From NCBI GenBank assembly GCA_051002015.1, contig JBPCMS010000096.1, forward strand, positions 1-7,770: 7,770 bases of DNA, read 5' to 3'. How positions within the stretch are numbered: position 1 is the stretch's first letter; each line of letters opens with the position of its first letter. The DNA comes from JACDBE01 sp051002015 (GTDB lineage Bacteria > Actinomycetota > Acidimicrobiia > Spongiisociales > UBA5794). The notes under the pieces were generated by a model. It ran no database searches. It was not told the DNA's origin and was given only the letters and a program-made list of their open reading frames with translations. Below are positions 1 to 5,556 of the stretch, in pieces. The translations under genes were made by a program, and so were the position numbers.

Positions 1-92
1 CGCGAAAACCAGGTAGCGATCTGGCTTGCGCCCACCCGGTCGGTGACGGTAGCTTGCCTTTGTCGCCGCAAAGGGAAACCGGAGCGGGGATC
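1..92. other. Non-coding segment with two simple hairpins
   Basis: I see no credible gene here. Two inverted repeats are visible: 9-14 pairs with 19-24 (CCAGGT/ATCTGG, one G-T, loop AGCG), possibly extended by GCG 2-4 with CGC 29-31; and 57-62 pairs with 69-74 (CCTTTG/CAAAGG, loop TCGCCG). CCGGT 36-40 can also pair with ACCGG 78-82 around the second hairpin. The segment may therefore be the 5' part of the structured region that continues to 362, but its hairpins lack the TTCG caps seen further on. The window edge hides what lies upstream. I compared it by eye with RNase P RNA, tmRNA and tRNA landmarks and found none. Confidence 0.35.
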
Positions 93-362
93 GGGTGAGT
101 GCCTTCGGGCGCTGACCCACCGGGACCGCCTTCGGGCGGGCCCATGGGACCACCTTCGGGTGGAACCATCGTCCGCCTCGGACGCCACCCTCAGGGGTAG
201 GCCTTCCCTTCGGGGAGGGTGCCGTAGCCTTCGGGTTCGTGCCGGACGGGACGGGCAGTCGACCGGGCTTCGGCCCGGGAGGCATTCGGTCGGCCTTCGG
301 GCAGACCGAGCCGGGTAAACCCCGAGAGGGTTGCGGCTTCGGCCAAGACTCCCTCGGGGTTT
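93..362 (+). repeat. Array of tandem hairpins, eight with cTTCGg tetraloops
   Basis: This stretch is tiled by short inverted repeats: 93-118, 122-143, 144-169, 170-184, 185-200, 201-220, 223-239, 240-257, 258-283, 285-310 and 317-362. Loops at 104, 131, 155, 209, 230, 269, 296 and 338 are TTCG closed by C-G, the exceptionally stable RNA tetraloop context. Read from the other strand the loops would be CGAA, so the caps favour an RNA made from the + strand. Examples: 93-103 pairs with 108-118 (one G-G mismatch, one G-T); 122-130 with 135-143 (one A-G mismatch); 258-268 with 273-283 (tandem G-A). Units at 122-140 and 146-164 are diverged copies, with a G-C pair replaced by A-T. The + frame open through 43-318 gives an arginine/glycine-rich product like no known family, so I treat the region as non-coding. 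Its role is unknown: a structured RNA, a stacked transcription barrier or a 3' UTR are all possible. Confidence 0.75.
317..362 (+). terminator. Long symmetric hairpin, candidate terminator
   Basis: Bases 317-337 face 342-362 with no bulge around a TTCG loop at 338-341. Eighteen of 21 positions can pair, counting G-T; the outer ten (AAACCCCGAG with CTCGGGGTTT) are perfect. Mismatches are 327/352, 333/346 and 334/345. The 3' arm ends in TTT, followed by CCC, so the U-tract is minimal, but actinobacterial terminators often lack a long one. It sits 25 bases before the -10 box of the next gene, where it could end upstream transcription. Confidence 0.45.
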
Positions 363-387
363 CCCGCGCCCGGGGGTATCGAGGCCG

Positions 388-393
388 TATGAT
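388..393 (+). promoter_or_regulatory. -10 box TATGAT, leaderless promoter of the PH-domain gene
   Basis: TATGAT differs from TATAAT at one base and ends exactly 7 bases before the ATG at 401, the distance expected if transcription starts at or next to the A of the start codon. No convincing TTGACA-like -35 is visible. The box overlaps the other possible ATG at 389, which argues against that start. Confidence 0.6.
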
Positions 394-400
394 TACCGTC

Positions 401-1027
401 ATGACATTCCCCGACAGACACCTGACCGAGGGCGAGCTCATCATCGCCAAGTTCCGGTCCCACTGGCGGCTGCTGTTCGTGCCGATCGGGTGGGTCGTCC
501 TCGCCATCGTGGCCATCGTGCTCGTCTACCGGGTGATCGTGCCCGACGAACCGACCATCGCCCTTGTCATCACCGGCGTCTTGGTCCTGGCCCTCATCCC
601 CCTGGCGGTGAAGCCCGTCATCGATTGGTGGTTCACCCTGTACGTCCTCACCGACGAGCGGCTGATCACCCGCAGCGGGGTGATTGCACGTTCCGGAGTC
701 GAGATCCCGCTGGAGAACATCAACAACGTCAACTTCGAGCAGAGCATCATCGAGCGGATCCTCAAATCGGGCGACCTGCTCATCGAGTCGGCGGGGGAGA
801 GCGGGCAGAGCCGGTTCGACGACATCCCCCAACCCGAGGAGTTCCAGGCGCTGCTCTACAAGACCAGGGAGGCACGATCCAAGCTGCTGGGCCAGGCGCA
901 GGTCACGCAGGTGGCCGCCCCCGACGCCACCGTCCAGCTCGAGCGGCTCACCAAGCTCCACCGCGAGGGCGTGATCACCGACGAGGAGTACGCCGCCAAG
1001 CGGCAGAGCCTGCTCGACCAGATCTGA
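401..1027 (+). CDS. Membrane PH-domain (YdbS-like) protein with C-terminal SHOCT
   Basis: This gene encodes 208 residues. Two hydrophobic segments (about 24-46 and 52-71) form a membrane hairpin. They are followed by a bacterial PH-like domain of the bPH2/YdbS type (about 76-160), opening with W76-W77 and the motif YVLTDERLITRSGVI, then IPLENINNV, the usual signature of this family. Residues 180-208 (LERLTKLHREGVITDEEY onward) match the short SHOCT motif, which is often found at the C-terminus of such proteins and probably mediates oligomerisation. The PH domain should face the cytoplasm. The function of these proteins is not established; envelope stress or anchoring roles have been suggested. 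I chose ATG 401 because ATG 389 lies within the -10 box and no Shine-Dalgarno sequence precedes either. It shows no obvious functional link to the acetyltransferase that follows 63 bases later. The family call is firm; the cellular role is unknown. Confidence 0.85.
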   Translation: MTFPDRHLTEGELIIAKFRSHWRLLFVPIGWVVLAIVAIVLVYRVIVPDEPTIALVITGVLVLALIPLAVKPVIDWWFTLYVLTDERLITRSGVIARSGVEIPLENINNVNFEQSIIERILKSGDLLIESAGESGQSRFDDIPQPEEFQALLYKTREARSKLLGQAQVTQVAAPDATVQLERLTKLHREGVITDEEYAAKRQSLLDQI

Positions 1028-1036
1028 GCCAGCAAT

Positions 1037-1068
1037 GCAGTAGTGCTCGCAATTGCAAGCACTACTGC
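1037..1068. promoter_or_regulatory. 32-bp near-perfect palindrome, probable operator
   Basis: Arms 1037-1052 and 1053-1068 are inverted copies with a single mismatch (C1048 against A1057). The outer part is GCAGTAGTGCT with AGCACTACTGC, and the centre is GCAATTGC. The arms meet with no loop, as in a site for a dimeric or tetrameric DNA-binding protein. It occupies about half of the 63-base gap before the acetyltransferase and touches a TANNNT box at 1069. Its AT-rich centre contrasts with the GC-rich surroundings. I do not recognise the cognate regulator, and no regulator gene lies in the window. Confidence 0.65.
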
Positions 1069-1074
1069 TACCAT
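1069..1074 (+). promoter_or_regulatory. Possible -10 box TACCAT of the acetyltransferase gene
   Basis: TACCAT fits TANNNT and directly follows the palindrome. Transcription would start near 1081, leaving a leader of about 10 bases that contains AGGAGG (1082-1087). No good -35 element is seen; that region would lie inside the palindrome, so a protein bound there should block or modulate this promoter. Confidence 0.35.
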
Positions 1075-1090
1075 GGGGGCCAGGAGGTCT

Positions 1091-1642
1091 ATGACCCAGT
1101 ACGTCAGTCCGGTGGCCAGGCCATCGGCGTACCCCACCGAGCTGGAACGCCTGCTCACCCTGAGCGACGGACGCACCGTGTCCGTCCGTCCGGTCGTGCC
1201 CGCCGACTCCGCCCAGCTCCTCCTCGAGATGGAAGGGGCCGACCCCGACACCGTCTACCAGCGGTTCTTCCGCCACCCGGTCCACCTCGATCCCGCCACC
1301 CTCGACCGCATGACCAGGCTCGACTACCGGGACCGGCTGGCCCTGGCGGTCTTCGCCGACGACGGCGCCGGCGTCGCCATCGCCCGCTACGAGACATCCG
1401 AGCCCGGGGTGGCCGAGGTGGCCGTCGTGGTTCAGCCGGAGTGGCGCCGCGCCGGTATCGCCACCACGCTGCTCAGGATGCTGGAGGAAGCCGCCATCGA
1501 ACGTGGCATCACCCGGTTCACCGCCGTCTACCTGCCCGCCAACCAGCCGATCGTCTCGCGGCTGAACCATCTCGGGTTCACCATCGGCGACATCGAAGGC
1601 GGGCTGGGAACCGCCTCCAAGGAGCTGGTGGCGGCGGGCTGA
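1091..1642 (+). CDS. GNAT acetyltransferase, Pat-like (protein lysine acetyltransferase type)
   Basis: The product has 183 residues, a single GNAT domain. An N-terminal LSDGRTVSVRPVVPADSAQL segment, then YQRFF and LDYRDRLALAVF, are the landmarks of the catalytic domain of Pat-type lysine acetyltransferases, such as the actinobacterial enzymes that acetylate acyl-CoA synthetases. The acetyl-CoA binding motif A is QPEWRRAGIA (115-124), preceded by AEVAVVV with E109 at the position of the usual catalytic glutamate; LPANQPIVSRLNHLGF follows. Unlike the mycobacterial enzymes it has no cyclic-nucleotide-binding domain, so any control would be at transcription or by partners. ATG 1091 is chosen because AGGAGG lies just upstream at 1082-1087 (a short 3-base spacing); ATG 1073 would lie inside the -10 box, and upstream GTG 1043 would translate the palindrome. 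The target protein cannot be told from sequence; small-molecule acetylation remains possible. Confidence 0.8.
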   Translation: MTQYVSPVARPSAYPTELERLLTLSDGRTVSVRPVVPADSAQLLLEMEGADPDTVYQRFFRHPVHLDPATLDRMTRLDYRDRLALAVFADDGAGVAIARYETSEPGVAEVAVVVQPEWRRAGIATTLLRMLEEAAIERGITRFTAVYLPANQPIVSRLNHLGFTIGDIEGGLGTASKELVAAG

Positions 1643-1670
1643 CCGGGGAGATCATCGCCGCCCGCCCCGG
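1643..1670 (+). terminator. Weak hairpin after the acetyltransferase gene
   Basis: CCGGGG 1643-1648 can pair with CCCCGG 1665-1670 around a 16-base loop, starting directly after the stop codon. There is no T-tract. In sequence this GC-rich such a pairing can arise by chance. It could end or attenuate transcription before the separate promoter at 1696. Confidence 0.2.
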
Positions 1671-1695
1671 CATCGCGCCCGGCGAGACCGCCTTG

Positions 1696-1701
1696 TAGAG
1701 T
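1696..1701 (+). promoter_or_regulatory. -10 box TAGAGT, leaderless promoter of the transporter operon
   Basis: TAGAGT fits TANNNT and ends exactly 7 bases before the ATG at 1709, the same spacing as at 388-393/401. No Shine-Dalgarno sequence precedes this ATG, which agrees with a leaderless mRNA. A -35 element is not evident. Confidence 0.55.
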
Positions 1702-1708
1702 CGCCGCG

Positions 1709-2650
1709 ATGGCCTCAGCCTCCCCGCCGTCATCTCCGCAGCTACGCGCCCCACGCGGGTCGCTGGGTCGCGTTCTCTCCGTCGTCGGCGTGCTCCTGGT
1801 GCTGGTGGCGGTGTGGGAGGGCTACAAGATCCTGGGCAAGTCGGCGGGCGGGATGATCCCCTTCACCGAGATCCGGCTCCGCCCCCCGCCCGACGATCGG
1901 TCGATGCCCCACGTGTGGGACATCGTCGCCGCCATGTTCCAGCCGTCCCGACGCGGCGGCGACCCGCTGTGGATGACGCTTGGATCGGCTGCGCTCTTCA
2001 CCCTGCGCGAGGCGTTCGCCGGGTTCGTCGTCGGCGGGCTGATTGGGTTCGGGCTCGGGGTGCTGTTCGTCCGCTCCGGCCTGGCCGAGCGGGCGTTCCT
2101 CCCGTACGTGGTCGCCTCGCAGACGATCCCCATCCTGGCCATCGCCCCCATGGTGGTGATCTGGGGTGGTCGGATCGGTCTGCCGCAATGGGCGGCGGTG
2201 GCGGCCATCGCCGCCTACCTGACGTTCTACCCGGTGACGATCAACACGCTGCGCGGGCTGCGCTCGCCGGCGGCGACGGCCACCGAGCTGATGCGGTCGT
2301 ACGCCGCCAGCGACCGTCAGGAGCTGTGGAAGCTGCAGGTGCCGTCCGCCCTTCCCTACATCTTCACCGCCCTCAAGATCTCGGCGGCGGCCAGCGTGGT
2401 GGGCGCCATCGTCGGCGAGCTACCGGTCGGGGCCTCCGCCGGGCTGGGTCGGGCGCTGCTGTCGTACTCCCAGCAGTTCACCGCCGCCCCCGAGAAGCTA
2501 TACGCCGCCGTGCTCTTCTGCGCCCTGACCGGGGTGGCGTTCGTCGCCGCCGTGTCCCTGGCGGAGCGCCGGGTGGTCGGTCCGGGCGACCGCCGGCGCG
2601 CCGAGGCCGAGCTCGGTGCCGGCCTGATGGCGGGAGCGCAACCGGCATGA
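1709..2650 (+). CDS. ABC transporter permease 1 (NitT/TauT, pyrimidine-type importer)
   Basis: The product has 313 residues and is an integral membrane subunit of the BPD_transp_1 class (SsuC/TauC/ThiX-like). A first membrane segment lies at about 20-40. A non-membrane stretch of some 50 residues (IRLRPPPDDRSMPHVWDIVA and around) follows, typical of 'permease 1' in two-permease importers of this group. At least five more hydrophobic segments lie between about 92 and 290. The coupling loop that docks on the ATPase is at about 190-220, with ELMRSYAASDRQELWKLQVP taking the place of the classic EAA motif; the usual conserved glycine is not obvious. The C-terminal tail (about 290-313) is charged and cytoplasmic. 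It differs clearly from the second permease at 3489, so the membrane part is probably a heterodimer. Its stop codon overlaps the ATPase start (ATGA), showing translational coupling. The family is certain; the substrate is inferred from neighbours. Confidence 0.9.
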   Translation: MASASPPSSPQLRAPRGSLGRVLSVVGVLLVLVAVWEGYKILGKSAGGMIPFTEIRLRPPPDDRSMPHVWDIVAAMFQPSRRGGDPLWMTLGSAALFTLREAFAGFVVGGLIGFGLGVLFVRSGLAERAFLPYVVASQTIPILAIAPMVVIWGGRIGLPQWAAVAAIAAYLTFYPVTINTLRGLRSPAATATELMRSYAASDRQELWKLQVPSALPYIFTALKISAAASVVGAIVGELPVGASAGLGRALLSYSQQFTAAPEKLYAAVLFCALTGVAFVAAVSLAERRVVGPGDRRRAEAELGAGLMAGAQPA

Positions 2651-3492
2651 CCATTGGCACCACCACCGGCAGGACGACGGGTACCGCCGCCGCGGTCGAG
2701 GCCGGCGGCCTCGGCAAGGTCTTCGAGGGCTCCGGCTCGGAACGGGTGGTGGCGCTCCAGGACATCGACCTCACCGTCACCCCCGGCGAGTTCGTGTCGC
2801 TCATCGGACCATCGGGATGCGGCAAGAGCACCCTGTTGCGCCTCATTGGCGGCCTGCTCGCTCCCACCTCGGGCAGCCTCCTGGTCAACGGCAAGACCCC
2901 GCACCGGGCTCGGCTCGACCGCGACTACGGCATGGTGTTCCAGCAGGCCACCCTGCTCGAGTGGCGATCGGTGCGGCGCAACGTCGAGCTGCCCCTGGAG
3001 CTGATCGACGCGCCCCGGCCCGAGCGTGTCACCCGGGCGGCGGCGATGCTCGACCTGGTGGAGCTCACCGAGTTCGCCGACCACCAGCCGTGGCAGCTCT
3101 CCGGCGGGATGCAGCAGCGGGTCGCCATCGCCCGGGCGCTGGCGCTCGATCCGTCGCTGCTGCTGATGGACGAGCCGTTCGGCGCCCTCGACGAGATGAC
3201 CAGGGAACGCATGCAGCAGGAGGTGCTGCAGATCTGGACACGCACCGGCAAGACGGTGGTGTTCGTCACCCACTCCATCCCCGAGGCGGTGTTCCTGTCC
3301 TCCCGGGTGGTGGTGATGTCGCCCAGACCGGGCCGGATCGAGCAGATCATCGAGGTCGGCCTCGGACCGCAGCGCGACGACGACACCCGCGAGGATCAGC
3401 GGTTCTTCGAGGTGATCACCGAGGTACGCGAGGCCCTGCGCCGACCCGACTGGCCGACGGGCGGCGAGCGGCTGCGGGAGGCGTCATCGTGA
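2647..3492 (+). CDS. ABC transporter ATPase (SsuB/NrtD/TauB family)
   Basis: The product has 281 residues and is the cytoplasmic nucleotide-binding subunit that powers the importer. All catalytic motifs are present: Walker A GPSGCGKST (54-62), Q-loop MVFQQATLLEW (Q99-Q100 region), signature LSGGMQQRV (151-159), Walker B LLLMDEP with D175 and catalytic E176, D-loop GALDEMTRE, and the H-loop FVTHSIPEA with H209. The phrase GALDEMTRE, and EAVFLSSRVVVMSPRPGRI near the C-terminal end, are typical of the nitrate/sulfonate/taurine group. The first 16 or so residues are low-complexity (Thr/Gly/Ala), and the true domain starts near residue 17. The start is fixed by the ATGA overlap with permease 1; the gene in turn overlaps permease 2 by GTGA at 3489-3492. 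It looks fully functional. Confidence 0.95.
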   Translation: MTIGTTTGRTTGTAAAVEAGGLGKVFEGSGSERVVALQDIDLTVTPGEFVSLIGPSGCGKSTLLRLIGGLLAPTSGSLLVNGKTPHRARLDRDYGMVFQQATLLEWRSVRRNVELPLELIDAPRPERVTRAAAMLDLVELTEFADHQPWQLSGGMQQRVAIARALALDPSLLLMDEPFGALDEMTRERMQQEVLQIWTRTGKTVVFVTHSIPEAVFLSSRVVVMSPRPGRIEQIIEVGLGPQRDDDTREDQRFFEVITEVREALRRPDWPTGGERLREASS

Positions 3493-4265
3493 CCAGGCTG
3501 CGGCGATACTTTCCGGCCGGGATCGCCTTCGTGGCCATCCTCGCCCTGTGGGAGGGGCTGGTCAGGGTGTTCGACGTGCAGAGCTTCGTGCTTGCCCGAC
3601 CCAGCGAGATCATGGCCAGCTTCGTCGAGACCTCCGAGGTGATCTGGAGCGCAGGGCTCAACACCCTGATCGAGGCGGTCGGCGGGCTGGTGATCGGGGT
3701 CGTGCTCGGTGTCGCCGTCGCCCTGGCCGCCACCCGCTGGGTCGGCGTCCGCAGCGGGCTGCTCCCCATCGCCACCGCCGCCAGCGCAATGCCCATCGTC
3801 GCCGTGGCCCCGATCATGAACCAGTGGTTCACGATCACCAGCCCGCTCTCCAAGATGATGGTGGTGGCGGTGATCGTGTTCTTCCCGGTGATGATCAACA
3901 CCGTGCGGGGGCTCACCGAGGTCGACCCCAGCCAGATCGAGCTGATGGAGTCGCTAGCCGCCGAGCCGCGCCATATCCTCACCGGGGTGCGCATCCCGGC
4001 GGCGATGCCCTACTTCTTCAGCGCCCTCAAGGTGGCGTCGGCGCTGGCCCTGATCGGCGCCATCGTCGCCGAGTACTTCGGGGGACCGCAGGACGTGCTG
4101 GGGCAATACATCATCAACCGGGCCAACCTCTTCCAGTTCCCCGACGCCTGGGCGGCGATCCTGGTGGCGTCGATCATCGGGATCGCCTTCTACCTGCTGG
4201 TGTCCCTGATCGAGCGGTTGGTGATGCCGTGGCATGTCTCGATGCGGGCGGGCGCCGAGCGCTGA
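3489..4265 (+). CDS. ABC transporter permease 2 (NitT/TauT, pyrimidine-type importer)
   Basis: The product has 258 residues and is a BPD_transp_1 permease of standard length for SsuC-like proteins. About six membrane segments are seen: roughly 10-28, 58-83, 90-110, 118-142, 180-200 and 222-245. The substrate-gating region carries ATAASAMPIVAVAPIMNQWF, and the ATPase-docking loop is ELMESLAAEPRHILTGVRIP (about 152-171), a recognisable EAA variant matching the position of the loop in permease 1. The start is GTG within GTGA, overlapping the ATPase stop, so it depends on coupled translation. Unlike permease 1 it has no long loop after the first membrane segment. Together with permease 1 it should form a heterodimeric channel. 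The family is certain; the transported compound is inferred. Confidence 0.9.
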   Translation: MTRLRRYFPAGIAFVAILALWEGLVRVFDVQSFVLARPSEIMASFVETSEVIWSAGLNTLIEAVGGLVIGVVLGVAVALAATRWVGVRSGLLPIATAASAMPIVAVAPIMNQWFTITSPLSKMMVVAVIVFFPVMINTVRGLTEVDPSQIELMESLAAEPRHILTGVRIPAAMPYFFSALKVASALALIGAIVAEYFGGPQDVLGQYIINRANLFQFPDAWAAILVASIIGIAFYLLVSLIERLVMPWHVSMRAGAER

Positions 4266-4294
4266 GCGGAGGTTTGGATGTCTGGAGGCCTGTG

Positions 4295-4338
4295 GCCGGG
4301 AACCCGGCGACGGGGACGAAGGCCGGCCGAGTCCGGCC
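4295..4338 (+). promoter_or_regulatory. Two hairpins in the leader of the binding-protein gene
   Basis: The 97-base gap between permease 2 and the binding protein contains GCCGGG 4295-4300 with CCCGGC 4303-4308 (in RNA, a four-pair stem with a GGAACC loop) and GGCCGG 4321-4326 with CCGGCC 4333-4338 (loop CCGAGT). No TA dinucleotide occurs between 4266 and 4362, so no TANNNT promoter is available and the binding-protein gene probably relies on read-through from 1696. The hairpins could mark an mRNA processing or stability boundary, a common way to raise the binding-protein level over the membrane subunits. Confidence 0.35.
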
Positions 4339-4362
4339 CAACGAGAGAGAAGAGAGGAAACC

Positions 4363-5493
4363 ATGACCTTGAGAAGAGCCGGGCGATGGTTCGCCCTGGT
4401 GGTGGCGATGCTGATGGTGGTCGCCGCCTGCGGCGGTGACGATGACACCGACGCTGGCGGGGACACCACCGCCACCGAGTGCGAGACCCCCGACCAGGTG
4501 AGGCTGCAGCTGCAGTGGGTGGCGCAGTCCCAGTTCGCCGGGTACTTCGCCGCCCTCGAGGAGGGGATGTACGAGGACGAGTGTCTCGACGTCGAGATCC
4601 TCGAGGGTGCGGTCGACATCGTCCCTCAGCAGGTGCTGGCGACCGGTGGCGCCGAGTTCGCCCTGGCCTGGGTGCCCAAGGCGCTGGTGAGCCGTGAGGC
4701 GGGTGCGGACATCGTCAACATAGCCCAGGTGTTCGAGCGCTCCGGCACCTTGATGGTGTCGTTCACCGACAGCGGGATCACCTCGGTCGAGGACTTTGCC
4801 GGCAAGAACGTGGGGAACTGGGGTTTCGGCAACGAGTTCGAGCTGACCGCGGCGATCGCCGAGGCCGGGATCGCCGACTCGGTGTCGCTGGTCGCCCAGG
4901 ACTTCACCATGAACGCCCTGTTGAACGGCGAGATCGACGTGGCCGAGGCCATGACCTACAACGAGTACGCCCAGGTGCTGGAGGCGGTGAACCCCGACAC
5001 CGGTGAGCTGTACCAGCCGGAGGACCTCAACGTGGTCGACTTCAACGACGTCGGCACCGCCATGCTCCAGGACGCGGTGTGGGCCGAGGCGAGCTGGCTG
5101 GCGGAGAACGAGGACATCGCCGAGCGGTTCCTCCGCGCCTCGTTCCGGGGGTGGGTCTTCTGCCGGGACAACTTCGATCCGTGCGTCGAGCACGTCCTCA
5201 ACAACGGGACCACGCTGGGTGAGAGCCATCAGCGCTGGCAGCTCAACGAGATCAACGCCCTGATCTGGCCGGCGACTAACGGCATCGGTGTCATGAACAC
5301 CGATCTGTGGGACCAGACCGTCGAGGTGGCCACAAGCCAGATCCCCGATCTGCAGGATGTCGAGATCTCGGCCGACGCCTTCCGCAGCGACCTGGCCGAG
5401 GGTGCGGTGGCTGTGCTGGAGGAGGAGGGCCTCGACGTGTCCGGTGACGGCTGGGAGCGGATCGAGGTGGAGCTGGTCGAGGGAGGCGCCTGA
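4363..5493 (+). CDS. Lipoprotein substrate-binding protein, NMT1/THI5-like
   Basis: The product has 376 residues and is the extracytoplasmic receptor of the importer. It starts with a lipoprotein signal: two arginines, a hydrophobic run (about 10-22) and the lipobox VAAC with C23 as the lipidated cysteine, then an acidic/Gly-rich linker to about 44. The mature domain begins VRLQLQWVAQSQFAGYFAAL (46-65), a hallmark of NMT1/THI5-like receptors; W52 and the aromatic residues after it lie where such proteins stack on a ring or pyrimidine ligand. DIVPQQVLATGGAEFALAWV and NIAQVFERSGTLMVSF continue the resemblance to receptors seen beside pyrimidine or hydantoin catabolic genes. Start ATG 4363 follows AGAGAGG (4351-4357); earlier in-frame ATG codons such as 4234 lie inside permease 2 and would lose the signal peptide. 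A thiamine-precursor, riboflavin or other aromatic ligand is an alternative. The family is firm; the ligand is inferred. Confidence 0.9.
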   Translation: MTLRRAGRWFALVVAMLMVVAACGGDDDTDAGGDTTATECETPDQVRLQLQWVAQSQFAGYFAALEEGMYEDECLDVEILEGAVDIVPQQVLATGGAEFALAWVPKALVSREAGADIVNIAQVFERSGTLMVSFTDSGITSVEDFAGKNVGNWGFGNEFELTAAIAEAGIADSVSLVAQDFTMNALLNGEIDVAEAMTYNEYAQVLEAVNPDTGELYQPEDLNVVDFNDVGTAMLQDAVWAEASWLAENEDIAERFLRASFRGWVFCRDNFDPCVEHVLNNGTTLGESHQRWQLNEINALIWPATNGIGVMNTDLWDQTVEVATSQIPDLQDVEISADAFRSDLAEGAVAVLEEEGLDVSGDGWERIEVELVEGGA

Positions 5494-5507
5494 CCCGGTG
5501 AGTCTCG

Positions 5508-5542
5508 GGGCGGTCCCGGAGCGTGGGGCGCCGGGACCGCCC
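5508..5542 (+). terminator. 12-bp perfect hairpin after the binding-protein gene
   Basis: Bases 5508-5519 (GGGCGGTCCCGG) pair perfectly with 5531-5542 around an 11-base loop, 14 bases after the stop codon at 5493. A smaller hairpin follows at once (GCGGC 5544-5548 with GCCGC 5552-5556). There is no T-tract, as is common for terminators in GC-rich actinobacteria. It probably ends the transporter transcript or protects its 3' end. Confidence 0.6.
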
Positions 5543-5556
5543 GGCGGCTGTGCCGC

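Noticed and set aside
43..318. Open + frame of 91 codons in the leader region
   Set aside because: The product is Arg/Gly-rich with no family resemblance, and the frame runs through the tiled hairpins, whose regularity accounts for the sequence better.
93..362. CRISPR array
   Set aside because: Units vary in length and sequence, only the short loop context is shared, and there are no constant repeats with unique spacers.
1..362. Known housekeeping RNA such as RNase P RNA or tmRNA
   Set aside because: None of their conserved landmark sequences is visible, and a chain of independent hairpins is not their architecture. A covariance-model search would settle this.
389..391. Alternative ATG start of the PH-domain gene
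   Set aside because: It lies inside the TATGAT box, four codons before ATG 401, which has the leaderless spacing.
1037..1068. Intrinsic terminator of the PH-domain gene
   Set aside because: The arms meet with no loop, the centre is AT-rich, no T-tract follows, and a -10-like box begins at the next base.
191..1570. Long open frame on the minus strand
   Set aside because: It is the antisense shadow of two clear + strand genes and reads as Gly/Asp/His-rich low-complexity protein, typical in GC-rich DNA.
4266..4362. TPP riboswitch before the NMT1/THI5-like receptor
   Set aside because: The family name suggests thiamine, but the conserved CUGAGA-type and second thi-box elements are not present.
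4363..4431. Tat signal peptide on the binding protein
   Set aside because: There is an RR pair, but the rest of the twin-arginine consensus is poor, and the lipobox VAAC explains the segment as a lipoprotein signal.
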